Shown here piece after piece: positions 1 to 6,762 of a DNA stretch of 14,356 bases. The stretch comes from an uncultured Campylobacter sp. (lineage in GTDB: Bacteria; Campylobacterota; Campylobacteria; Campylobacterales; Campylobacteraceae), in the NCBI RefSeq assembly GCF_938031315.1, contig NZ_CALHHT010000021.1, forward strand, positions 1 through 14,356. The letters run 5' to 3'. Made by a program: the position numbers and the translations under genes. Below the pieces are notes generated by a model that ran no database searches, had not been told where the DNA came from, and saw nothing but the letters and a program-made list of their open reading frames with translations. The first letter of the stretch is position 1; every line of letters begins with the position of its first letter.

Positions 1-102
1 AACTTTTTGAGTATCGTTAAAATTTTAAAACTGAACGTGAGGATTTGGATTTAATAAAATTTAAGTGGTACTTCTGCTAAAAATTTTTAACTCTTAATGT
101 TT

Positions 103-831
103 TTATATATCTGTATCAAAATTTATGTGAAAAAATGTATAAAAATATTCTTTTAATAAATCGTGATCTTTTTGATTAAAAAATGATATTGTTGCTCCTT
201 GTTGTATGACCATACGAACACCCCTGATCCAACCTATATCAATAACAAATTTTTGCGAGTATTTCCAAAAATTTGTCAAATTTTTATTTGATTTTTTATA
301 AAGCAACATACGAAATAAAATATCATATATAATCGCTAAAAACAAAGCAAAAGCGTAAAGAAGCAAACTTATTATAAATTCGCTATCAAAAGTAAATATA
401 AATCCACCTATTGATACAATTAAAATAGGATATAATGTTATAAATTTGCTACTAAGTATGAAATATAAAAACGATGAAAATTCTTTATTCCCCAATAAGC
501 TCTGAATTTTTCGTATTTGCAAATTGCTATCGTAATATACTGCTCTCATATTAGACGAGAGTGAAACAAAGCGTTCCTTTGAAAATATGGTTATTTTATA
601 AGAAATAGTTAAAAATCCTACAAATATCAACAATAAAATAAAAACTTTTTTCACTAATTCGTCGAATTCTCCAAATTCGATATGACTTTGTATCGCAAAA
701 ACAAAAAGCGAAGAAATCAAGAAAAATATTAAATTCAAAACACCGTGAAGCAACATTTCTCTACTATAATCACGTAAAATCAACGGCTCTTTGTCGTAAT
801 CTCTAGGTGAAATTTTAAAATTTTCAGGCAT
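103..831 (-). CDS. Unrecognised four-helix membrane protein, AT-rich
   Basis: I do not recognise this 242-residue protein. It has four hydrophobic stretches, at about residues 28-48, 62-80, 126-147 and 152-176. The first and second pairs are separated by a polar, basic segment (about 81-125), and a soluble tail follows (about 180-242). It starts with a charged N-terminus and has no cleavable signal. The start ATG (bases 831-829) has only a weak purine-rich site upstream (GAGATATAAAG). Its base composition is much more AT-rich than the genes at 1204-9918, with many AAA, TTT and ATA codons, which suggests horizontal transfer or a relaxed accessory locus. It stands alone on its strand in this window; only 102 bases follow its stop. 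The hairpin-pair layout resembles SLATT or other cyclic-nucleotide-linked effector membrane proteins only superficially, so I assign no function. Confidence 0.75.
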   Translation of the reverse strand: MPENFKISPRDYDKEPLILRDYSREMLLHGVLNLIFFLISSLFVFAIQSHIEFGEFDELVKKVFILLLIFVGFLTISYKITIFSKERFVSLSSNMRAVYYDSNLQIRKIQSLLGNKEFSSFLYFILSSKFITLYPILIVSIGGFIFTFDSEFIISLLLYAFALFLAIIYDILFRMLLYKKSNKNLTNFWKYSQKFVIDIGWIRGVRMVIQQGATISFFNQKDHDLLKEYFYTFFHINFDTDI

Positions 832-1203
832 CTTTATATCTCAATCAAAGCGCGATATGTTTGGCTGGCGCGATGGAATCTATCGTAAATCCGTTAGAGC
901 GGTATGCAGGCATATCGGCACACAGGCGATGCGGCAAATAATCCACTATCCGCTGCAGCGCGTCTCGCAAAACCGCGTCACGGCTTAAAATCAAAACCCG
1001 TCTCGCAAAAGCAGACCATAGCCTTAAAGTTGCAGCTCGCAAAATTTGCAATCTGCAAATCCACGGCTAGCAAAATACGTAGCTCGCCAAAATCGCGCTG
1101 CGCCGCGGGCTGATAAAATCACTGCTCTCGCAAACGTAGCGCAATGCTGGTAAAAGTAAAATTCGCGGCTTGCAAAATCAAGCCGCAGCATTCAAAAGCG
1201 AGC
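832..1203. other. Gene-free interval with degenerate repeats
   Basis: No convincing gene is visible. Open frames on both strands here are short, have no ribosome binding site and encode low-complexity Ala/Lys/Ser-rich peptides. The sequence changes abruptly from the AT-rich membrane gene to GC-richer DNA. A loose word, CTCGCAAAA or a one-base variant, recurs at about 964, 1002, 1036, 1067, 1083, 1127 and 1169. The right end holds the hairpin that probably terminates the kbp transcript. Confidence 0.6.
1150..1186 (-). terminator. Probable rho-independent terminator of kbp
   Basis: A perfect 8-base stem (GCGGCTTG at 1165-1172 and CAAGCCGC at 1179-1186) encloses a 6-base loop. On the minus strand it lies about 18 bases after the kbp stop codon and is followed by a T-rich but interrupted tract (GAATTTTACTTTT). 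The orientation fits termination of the htpX/kbp transcript; the imperfect T tract lowers confidence. Confidence 0.65.
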
Positions 1204-1626
1204 TTAAGCTTTTGGAATTCTGATCTTCTGTCCCGGATAGATGAGGTTCGCGTCCTTGATAACCTCGCGGTTGGCGTCGAAAATAATCTTGTATTTATTC
1301 GCGTCGCCGTAGAATTTCTTCGCGATTTTAGATAGGTTATCGCCCTTTACGATGGTGTAGTAGTTTTCGGCGCTATCCTCTCGAATGCCCTCAATTTCGA
1401 CGTTTTTGATGCCTGCGGTATTGCCCGCGATGAGGGCTGCTTTTTCGAGAGTTTCCTTATCGGCGTTGCCGCTGATTTTGACGGTGTCGCCCTGCACCTC
1501 GACCTCTAGCCCCTCTACCGGCGTAGAGCTGAGATTGGTGGCGATCTCGTCTTTTACGGATTTGGCGTCATCGCCTAGACCTAGTAGTTTCTTGCCTGCT
1601 TCGGCTACGAATGAAAGTAAACCCAT
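1204..1626 (-). CDS. kbp: Potassium-binding BON-LysM protein (Kbp/YgaU family)
   Basis: The 140-residue protein closely resembles E. coli Kbp (YgaU, 149 residues), a cytoplasmic potassium-binding protein linked to osmotic and envelope stress. It begins MGLLSFVAEAGKKL, has a BON domain at about residues 20-82 and a C-terminal LysM domain at about 89-138, starting YYTIVKGDNLSKIAKKFYG and ending YPGQKIRIPKA. There is no signal peptide, as in E. coli. The ATG follows a strong ribosome binding site (AAAGGAGAAAAC). It lies 51 bases after htpX on the same strand and could be co-transcribed with it or have its own promoter in that gap. A hairpin terminator follows. Family assignment is secure; potassium binding is inferred from the family. 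Confidence 0.93.
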   Translation of the reverse strand: MGLLSFVAEAGKKLLGLGDDAKSVKDEIATNLSSTPVEGLEVEVQGDTVKISGNADKETLEKAALIAGNTAGIKNVEIEGIREDSAENYYTIVKGDNLSKIAKKFYGDANKYKIIFDANREVIKDANLIYPGQKIRIPKA

Positions 1627-1677
1627 GTTTTCTCCTTTGGTTAAAGTGGGGAAATTTTATCTTAAATTTACCAACGA

Positions 1678-2538
1678 TCAGCTTAGGCGCATATCTCTGT
1701 CGATCTGCTCTAGCCTGGCGATGCGATCGGCGGTGCTTGGGTGGGTGCGGAAAAGCCTAGAAAGGCTGCTCGCCGCGCCGCTGAAGGGATTTACGATAAA
1801 CATATGCGCGCTTGCGGCATCCGCGGAGCGCATGCGGTAGTTTTGGGAGTAGGCGTCAAGCTTTTTAAGCGCCGAGATCAGCCACTGCGGATGCGACGTA
1901 AGCGCCGCGGCGCCCGCATCAGCCTTATATTCTCTCGTCCGCGAGATGCTCATCTGTATGATGCTCGCAGCTAGCGGCATTACGATGGCGGCTATTAGCA
2001 TAAAGATCCCGTTTGAGCGATTATTGGAGTTGCCGCCGCCTACCATCGCGCCAAACTGCGCGAAATTCGCTAGCAGCGCGATGGCTCCCGCAAACATCGC
2101 CGCGACCGAGCCGATGAGGATATCGTAGTGATTTACGTGGCTTAGCTCGTGCGCTAGTACTCCTTCGATCTCTTGCGGATTCATTAAATTTAGCAGCCCG
2201 CGCGTTACCGCAACGGCGGCGTGATTTGGATTGCGCCCCGTAGCAAAGGCGTTCGGTACCTCCTCATCGATGATGTAAATTTGCGGCATAGGCAGATTTG
2301 CCCTCGCGCAGAGGCGGTCTACGATGTCGTAAAGCATCGGCTCACTATCCTCGCTCACCGGTATCGCGCGGTAGTGCTTTAGCACCAGCTTGTCGCTGAA
2401 AAAGTAGCTGAAAAAATTCATCGCGCACGCCGCGCAGAAGGCTATCATCATGCCGCTGCGTCCGCCTACGGCGTTACCTACAAACATAAAAATCATTACC
2501 AGCGCGCTCATCAAAAGCGCCGTTTTTAGCTTTTCCAT
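1678..2538 (-). CDS. htpX: HtpX zinc metalloprotease
   Basis: HtpX is a membrane-embedded M48-family zinc endopeptidase that cleaves misfolded or damaged inner-membrane proteins, partly overlapping FtsH. The 286 residues are normal for the family. Two N-terminal membrane segments (about 5-24 and 29-48) precede the catalytic motif HELSH at residues 130-134, where both histidines bind zinc and the glutamate is the catalytic base. The third zinc ligand is probably the Glu of the REYKAD motif (about residue 203). Two more hydrophobic segments (about 143-165 and 178-197) lie between these motifs. The start overlaps the end of the upstream gene by 13 bases, and AAAGGA lies 6 bases before the ATG, so translation is probably coupled. 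It is the last gene of the overlapping run that starts with ribA. Confidence 0.96.
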   Translation of the reverse strand: MEKLKTALLMSALVMIFMFVGNAVGGRSGMMIAFCAACAMNFFSYFFSDKLVLKHYRAIPVSEDSEPMLYDIVDRLCARANLPMPQIYIIDEEVPNAFATGRNPNHAAVAVTRGLLNLMNPQEIEGVLAHELSHVNHYDILIGSVAAMFAGAIALLANFAQFGAMVGGGNSNNRSNGIFMLIAAIVMPLAASIIQMSISRTREYKADAGAAALTSHPQWLISALKKLDAYSQNYRMRSADAASAHMFIVNPFSGAASSLSRLFRTHPSTADRIARLEQIDRDMRLS

Positions 2539-3068
2539 ATATTGTCCTTTTCGCCGGCTGCGGGCGCGCTTAGCTTTTTATCCAGAGCCGAAATTTTATC
2601 CGCGAGCTTTTGCGCGCCGCCGAAAATTTCATCTTTTTTCGGAAGTCCGAAGTGAAATTTCGAACCTACGCTGTCTCCAATGCTTGCAAGTAGCGATTTG
2701 GGCGCGTTTGCGATCGCGTCTTTAAAGATCGCCGCATCGATTCCGAGCTCGGCTAAGTTTTTTAGCGCCCGCGCAGAGCCGATAAACATCGCGATCTTGG
2801 CGTCAAAAAGATAATCGTTTGCCAGCTTTTGCGCGTGCGCGGCGGATTTTTTATCCACGATGATGAAGCGCGCGCCTGCGCCGTTTGCGAGTAAAATTTC
2901 ATTTACATCATTCGTAATAACGCTAAATTTTTTCTGCGCCTTTTGCGCGGCGGCGATGAGCCTGTCGTTAAATTTAAAGAGCAGATTGTCGTATTTGAAA
3001 ACTTCGTCGCCGTTTTTGATGAGATACAGCGGCTCGTAGGGCACGAGCGCGTGGCCTAGGATGATCAT
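2526..3068 (-). CDS. Unrecognised conserved-looking protein, 180 residues
   Basis: I cannot name this protein. It has no membrane segment or signal peptide. It begins MIILGHALVPYEPLYLI and alternates hydrophobic strands with Ala/Lys-rich helices (for example FSVITNDVNEILLANG, then ARFIIVDKK), suggesting a small alpha/beta cytoplasmic domain. The C-terminal 30 residues are charged and helical. I chose the ATG at 3068 because it overlaps the stop of the preceding gene as ATGA, the pattern seen elsewhere in this operon; a longer frame to 3104 would run deep into that gene. Its 3' end overlaps htpX by 13 bases. The neighbours (a membrane zinc ribbon and HtpX) hint at a link to membrane protein quality control, but this is only guilt by association. 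Confidence 0.8.
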   Translation of the reverse strand: MIILGHALVPYEPLYLIKNGDEVFKYDNLLFKFNDRLIAAAQKAQKKFSVITNDVNEILLANGAGARFIIVDKKSAAHAQKLANDYLFDAKIAMFIGSARALKNLAELGIDAAIFKDAIANAPKSLLASIGDSVGSKFHFGLPKKDEIFGGAQKLADKISALDKKLSAPAAGEKDNIWKS

Positions 3069-3271
3069 TTGCCACCCCTTAGTTTGGCTTCGCAGGATTT
3101 GCAAAGGCGCTTTTTGTCGCGCAGAGCAAGCTCGTCGCTGCTAAAGTACGTCCCGCACTCGTCGCACGCCAAAAGCTCGGTCGCATCGTCCTTTTTCTTT
3201 ATGCGAAATCTAGGCACTATCAAAAAATATATGAGCGCCGCGATAACGGCGACGGCTAGAATTTTTCCCAT
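3065..3271 (-). CDS. Small membrane-anchored zinc-ribbon protein (PP0621-like)
   Basis: This 68-residue protein has one N-terminal membrane segment (about residues 3-20), a basic stretch (RFRIKKK) and a C-terminal zinc ribbon with two CxxC pairs: CDEC at about 36-39 and CKSC at about 57-60. The architecture matches the PP0621 family of small proteobacterial proteins of unknown function. Four cysteines so placed should bind one zinc on the cytoplasmic side, given the positive charges after the helix. Its ATG shares one base with the rsmG stop (TAATG), and its TGA overlaps the next start (ATGA), so it is translationally coupled on both sides. No partner or substrate can be deduced. Confidence 0.88.
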   Translation of the reverse strand: MGKILAVAVIAALIYFLIVPRFRIKKKDDATELLACDECGTYFSSDELALRDKKRLCKSCEAKLRGGK

Positions 3272-3849
3272 TATTTCACCCCTTTGATCACTAAAAATTT
3301 TCTATTTTTCAAAGCGTTTTCGCCGCTAAAAATTTCGCAGCGCGCGCTTGCAAATTCCTTGCGGAATTCCTCCGCTTCCGCTTCTGCGCCCGAGCCTTTG
3401 TAGAGCAAAAACGTAGTGTTTTCGTCGTAAAAGCCGCGGCAAATTTCAACCAAGCTTCGCGCGCTCATCAAAGCTCGCGAGCTTATCAGATCGGCGCGCA
3501 GCTTTGCGCCGTCTTGCACGCGCTCGGCGTGGATTTTTACGTTAGCTAGAGCAAGGCTAACCTTCGCGTAGGTTAGAAACGCCGCTTTTTTCCGGTTAGG
3601 TTCAAACAGATGCCACTCGCACAGCGGTAGCGCGAGCGCCAAAAATAGCCCGGGAAAGCCCGCTCCCGAGCCGATGTCGCATGCGATACGCGGATAGCGC
3701 GGTATGAAATTCGCTCCGCTTAGGCTGTCGCGCACCACCGTATCCAAATCATCGTAATTCGTGAGGCTATGCACGCGGTTAAATTTCTGCAGACAGGATT
3801 TAAATTTAGCGACCTGCTCGCCAAAGCTCTCGCCCGGCGCAAGCTTCAC
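3271..3849 (-). CDS. rsmG: 16S rRNA (guanine-527-N7) methyltransferase RsmG
   Basis: RsmG (GidB) uses S-adenosylmethionine to methylate G527 of 16S rRNA in the decoding region; its loss commonly gives low-level streptomycin resistance. The 192 residues include the SAM-binding loop CDIGSGAGFPGL (about residues 57-68), an acidic strand end at HLFEPNRKKAAF, and the SSRALMS segment (about 122-128) corresponding to the family SRA motif. The length is near the family norm of about 190-210. I accept a GTG start (bases 3849-3847) because it overlaps the ribA stop as GTGA; the next gene overlaps its TAA by one base. It is the second gene of the ribA-led minus-strand run. Synteny with ribA recalls C. 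jejuni Cj0996-Cj0997. Confidence 0.95.
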   Translation of the reverse strand: MKLAPGESFGEQVAKFKSCLQKFNRVHSLTNYDDLDTVVRDSLSGANFIPRYPRIACDIGSGAGFPGLFLALALPLCEWHLFEPNRKKAAFLTYAKVSLALANVKIHAERVQDGAKLRADLISSRALMSARSLVEICRGFYDENTTFLLYKGSGAEAEAEEFRKEFASARCEIFSGENALKNRKFLVIKGVK

Positions 3850-4406
3850 AGCAGATGCCCCATCTGCTCTTTTTTGACGCGCAGATAGTTTTCGTTAAAT
3901 TTATTAGGCGTGATGATTATCGGCACGCGCGCGACCACTTCTACCTTTAGATCGTGCAGCTTTTGCGGGTTGTTCGTAAGCAGATTTATGCGCGAAATTC
4001 CAAAATGAGCGAGTATGAAATCCACGATCTCGTAGGTTCGCTCGTCCGCTTTGAAGCCCAATTGATGGTTTGCTTCGATCGTATCGAGGCCCTGATCTTG
4101 CAGGGCATAGGCGTTGATTTTATTAAAAAGCCCGATATTGCGCCCCTCTTGACGCAGATAGATCACCATGCCGCCGTGCTCTTCGATATATTTTAGGCTC
4201 GCTTCGAGTTGGTCGCGGCAGTCGCACTTTAGGCTTCCGATCGCGTCGCCGGTAAGGCACTCCGAGTGGATCCGCACATTTACGACGCCTGCGAAAGGCT
4301 GCTTAAATATCGCCAAATGCTCCTTATTCCCTTGCTTGAACGACTGAACGCGGAAGCTTCCGAAGCGGGAGGGGAGATTTGCGACCTCTGAAATTTTTAT
4401 ATCCAT
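3846..4406 (-). CDS. ribA: GTP cyclohydrolase II
   Basis: RibA opens the imidazole ring of GTP, releasing formate and pyrophosphate, in the first committed step of riboflavin synthesis. The 186 residues align throughout with E. coli RibA (196 residues). The zinc cysteines are visible at positions 50, 61 and 63 (HSECLTGDAIGSLKCDC). The catalytic region has RQEGRNIGL and NKINAYALQDQG, followed by the phosphate-binding LLTNNPQK and the C-terminal MGHLL. It is the stand-alone enzyme, not fused to RibB. It diverges from hemB; a TATAAT sequence on its strand (4436-4431) lies about 25 bases before the ATG. Its TGA overlaps the GTG of rsmG. Confidence 0.97.
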   Translation of the reverse strand: MDIKISEVANLPSRFGSFRVQSFKQGNKEHLAIFKQPFAGVVNVRIHSECLTGDAIGSLKCDCRDQLEASLKYIEEHGGMVIYLRQEGRNIGLFNKINAYALQDQGLDTIEANHQLGFKADERTYEIVDFILAHFGISRINLLTNNPQKLHDLKVEVVARVPIIITPNKFNENYLRVKKEQMGHLL

Positions 4407-4422
4407 GCTTAAATTTACTCCG

Positions 4423-4447
4423 ATTGTGATATTATAAATCTCACAAT
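4423..4447. promoter_or_regulatory. Divergent ribA/hemB promoter region with a dyad
   Basis: The 63-base gap between the two start codons contains a perfect inverted repeat, ATTGTGA at 4423-4429 and TCACAAT at 4441-4447, separated by 11 bases. The spacer holds ATTATAAA, which reads TATAAT on the minus strand (4436-4431, suitable for ribA) and TATAAA on the plus strand (4433-4438, about 31 bases before hemB). A regulator bound here could block both promoters. The dyad and boxes are seen directly; the operator role is inferred. Confidence 0.5.
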
Positions 4448-4469
4448 TCTAGCTAAAAAAGGAAAAATA

Positions 4470-5444
4470 ATGTTTAAACGATTTAGACGGCTACGAATAA
4501 ACCCCGCGCTTAGGGATCTGGTGCGACAAACCGATCTGCAAACCCGCTCGCTGATCTATCCGCTTTTTGTCATGGAAGGAAGCGGTATCAAAAAGGAGAT
4601 CGCCTCGATGCCCGGCGTATTTCAGATGAGCGTCGATGAAATTTTAAAAGAGTGCGAGACTCTTTTGTCGCTCGGTTTGGATAAAATTTTACTTTTTGGA
4701 ATTCCTTCGCTAAAGGACAGCATCGGCTCGGATGCGCTAAGCGAGGACGGCATCATCGCGACTTCGCTACGCGCTATAAAGGCTAAATTTCCAAATTTAC
4801 TCGTCATCACCGATCTGTGCTTTTGCGAATACACCGACCACGGGCACTGCGGCATCATCGATCATGTGCATCAGACGGTGGATAACGACGCGACGCTTGA
4901 AATTTCGGCGCAGCAGGCGCTCATCCACGCCAAAGCGGGCGCGGATATGATTGCTCCAAGCGGCATGATGGACGGTATTATCGCAACTCTGCGAGAGACG
5001 CTCGATCGCGGCGGATTTGAAAATTTACCGATTATGGCGTATTCGAGCAAGTTTGCCAGCGGCTATTACGGGCCGTTTCGCGACGTGGCGGAGAGCGCAC
5101 CGAGTTTCGGCGATCGCAGCAGCTACCAGATGGATCCCGCAAATAGATTTGAGGCGATCAACGAAAGCCTGCAGGACGAGGCGCAGGGAGCGGACATCTT
5201 GATGATAAAGCCCGCGCTTGCGTATCTGGATCTAATCAGAGACCTTAGAGAGCGCACGCTGCTGCCGATCTGTGCGTATAACGTAAGCGGCGAATACTCG
5301 CTTTTGCAGGCGGGTAAAAAAGCGGGCGTGATCGACTATGAGCGCGTGATGATGGAGACGATGATAGGCATAAGGCGCGCCGGCGCGGATATGATCATCA
5401 CCTATCACGCCAAAGAAATCGCGGAAATTTTAAACAGGGGCTAG
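4470..5444 (+). CDS. hemB: Porphobilinogen synthase (delta-aminolevulinic acid dehydratase)
   Basis: HemB condenses two molecules of 5-aminolevulinate to porphobilinogen, the second common step of haem synthesis. The 324 residues match the bacterial enzyme. The two Schiff-base lysines are Lys194 (AYSSKFASGYYGPFRD) and Lys247 (ADILMIKPALAYLD). The metal-binding cysteines are Cys117, Cys119 and Cys127 in TDLCFCEYTDHGHCG, the zinc-dependent type. APSGMMDG (163-169) is also diagnostic. AAAAAGGAAAA precedes the ATG. It is the first gene of a plus-strand series and probably shares its promoter with the two small genes and argF, since only 2 bases separate it from the next start. Confidence 0.98.
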   Translation: MFKRFRRLRINPALRDLVRQTDLQTRSLIYPLFVMEGSGIKKEIASMPGVFQMSVDEILKECETLLSLGLDKILLFGIPSLKDSIGSDALSEDGIIATSLRAIKAKFPNLLVITDLCFCEYTDHGHCGIIDHVHQTVDNDATLEISAQQALIHAKAGADMIAPSGMMDGIIATLRETLDRGGFENLPIMAYSSKFASGYYGPFRDVAESAPSFGDRSSYQMDPANRFEAINESLQDEAQGADILMIKPALAYLDLIRDLRERTLLPICAYNVSGEYSLLQAGKKAGVIDYERVMMETMIGIRRAGADMIITYHAKEIAEILNRG

Positions 5445-5446
5445 CG

Positions 5447-5662
5447 ATGAATAAGATAGCACTCGAAATTAAAAGTAATGAAATGCAAGCCGTCTTGGAT
5501 GCCGTGATGAAGCTGGCAAAAAAGATGAAATTTGAAGCTAAAATTTTACCCGTAAACGGGGATGAGTGCATAGAGAATTTCGACGAGCTTTCGAGCGCCG
5601 TTATTGCGAAATTAGATAAGCCGAGCAATAGGGCTGTTTTTGAGCGATTAAAGGATAAATGA
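5447..5662 (+). CDS. Unrecognised 71-residue protein
   Basis: I do not recognise this small protein. It is charged and mostly helical, with no membrane segment or cysteine pair apart from a single Cys. It begins MNKIALEIKSNEMQAVLDAV, followed by a Lys-rich helix (KLAKKMKFEAKIL), an acidic middle and a basic C-terminus. The ATG is two bases after the hemB stop, with AGGGG at the end of hemB as ribosome binding site. Its TGA overlaps the ATG of the next small frame as ATGA. The strand-then-helix start vaguely recalls small antitoxins, but I see no toxin beside it and do not claim this. It is probably translated as part of the hemB-argF transcript. Confidence 0.75.
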   Translation: MNKIALEIKSNEMQAVLDAVMKLAKKMKFEAKILPVNGDECIENFDELSSAVIAKLDKPSNRAVFERLKDK

Positions 5663-5827
5663 AATATTTGACGCTAGTTTTTATCGGCGAATTCTATAGT
5701 TTTGGACGACGAGGAATTTTATGCAGCGATGGAAGACGTAGTCGTAAAGGTGGCTGCGGGCGATATGACGAAAGGTGATTTAAAAGAATTTTTTAGTAAA
5801 TTTATAAAAGATAAGGTGGATAAATGA
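5659..5827 (+). pseudogene. Frameshifted small gene between the 71-residue gene and argF
   Basis: An ATG at 5659 overlaps the preceding stop (ATGA) and opens MKYLTLVFIGEFYSF, but this frame ends early at a TGA near 5778. The frame one base ahead (+1) carries the rest, LDDEEFYAAMEDVVVKVAAG and onward to KDKVDK. It stops at 5825-5827, overlapping the argF start as ATGA. The interval is 169 bases, one more than a multiple of three. Removing one T from the run TTTTT at 5678-5682, or from TTTT at 5700-5703, restores one frame of about 55 residues from coupled start to coupled stop. It is therefore a broken gene, a sequencing error, or a gene expressed by slippage at a T run. The product is not recognised; the C-terminal half is acidic then basic, and helical. 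Confidence 0.7.
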
Positions 5828-6747
5828 GGCACTTTCTTACGTTAAACGATTTTAGCAAAGACGAGATAATCGAAATTTTAAATTTAGCCTTTGAGATTAA
5901 AAAAGAGGCTAAAGCGCGAAATTTCAAGCCATATTTGAAAGATCAAAAATTAGCGATGATATTTGAAAAAAGCTCGACCAGGACGCGCGTGAGCTTTGAC
6001 GTGGGGATGAACGAGCTTGGCGGGCACGCGCTGTTTTTGAGCAGTCGCGACATCCAGCTCGGGCGAGGCGAGCCGATCAAAGACACTGCGCGCGTGATTT
6101 CGCGAATGTGCGATCTGATTATGGCGCGCGTAAATCGCCACGAGACGCTAATAGAGCTTGCGGAATTTAGCCGCGTGCCGGTGATAAACGGGCTAAGCGA
6201 TAAATTTCATCCCGTGCAGCTAATGGCGGATCTGATGACGATCGTGGAGTGCGGCACCCCAATTGCAAAGATAAAAGCCGCGTACGTGGGTGACGGCAAC
6301 AATATGACGCATTCGTGGCTCATGCTTGCCAGCAAGCTTGGCTTTGAGCTGCGAGTAGCGACGCCCGTGGGCTATGAGGCTGATCCGCAGATACTAGCGC
6401 AGGCGCAAGAAAATGCTAAAATTTCAGGCGCTAGAATTTTAATAACGAACGATATAAAGGAAGCCGCAAGGGGCGCAAACGTCGTGACGACCGATACTTG
6501 GGTCTCGATGGGGCAAGAAGGCGAAAAGGAGCAAAGAATTCGCGACTTTGCGGGCTTTTGCGTGGACGAAAGCTTAACGGCTCTGGCTAAAAAAAACGCG
6601 ATCTTTTTGCACTGCCTGCCGGCGTACCGCGGATATGAGGTGAGCGAGGCCGTGTTTGAAGCGCACGCGGATGAAATTTTTGCAGAGGCGGAAAATCGCC
6701 TGCACGCGCAAAAAGGCGTCATGGTCTGGCTGGATCAAAAAAAGTAA
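5824..6747 (+). CDS. argF: Ornithine carbamoyltransferase, anabolic
   Basis: ArgF transfers the carbamoyl group of carbamoyl phosphate to ornithine, making citrulline for arginine synthesis. The 307 residues contain the carbamoyl-phosphate motif SSTRTR (about 50-55), HPVQ (129-132), the ornithine-binding DTWVSMGQE (about 224-232) and HCLP (263-266) near the C-terminus. The length fits the trimeric anabolic enzymes. The ATG overlaps the stop of the broken small gene as ATGA, with AAGGTGG about 6 bases upstream. No other arginine gene is in the window. Fifteen bases separate it from the next gene, so it likely lies in one transcript running from hemB towards hemN. Confidence 0.97.
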   Translation: MRHFLTLNDFSKDEIIEILNLAFEIKKEAKARNFKPYLKDQKLAMIFEKSSTRTRVSFDVGMNELGGHALFLSSRDIQLGRGEPIKDTARVISRMCDLIMARVNRHETLIELAEFSRVPVINGLSDKFHPVQLMADLMTIVECGTPIAKIKAAYVGDGNNMTHSWLMLASKLGFELRVATPVGYEADPQILAQAQENAKISGARILITNDIKEAARGANVVTTDTWVSMGQEGEKEQRIRDFAGFCVDESLTALAKKNAIFLHCLPAYRGYEVSEAVFEAHADEIFAEAENRLHAQKGVMVWLDQKK

Positions 6748-6762
6748 ATTTTAGGAGAACGC

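Noticed and set aside
845..1113. Overlapping short open frames on both strands in the gap after the AT-rich membrane gene
   Set aside because: They lack ribosome binding sites, give low-complexity peptides and overlap each other on opposite strands.
964..1177. A CRISPR-like array from the repeated CTCGCAAAA word
   Set aside because: The unit is only 9 bases, imperfect and irregularly spaced, with no cas genes nearby.
3069..3104. A 12-residue N-terminal extension of the 180-residue protein
   Set aside because: It would overlap the zinc-ribbon gene by 40 bases, while the ATG at 3068 makes the ATGA overlap seen elsewhere in the operon.
5447..5827. A toxin-antitoxin pair between hemB and argF
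   Set aside because: The sizes and overlap fit, but neither protein shows a recognisable toxin or antitoxin motif, and both sit inside a biosynthetic operon.
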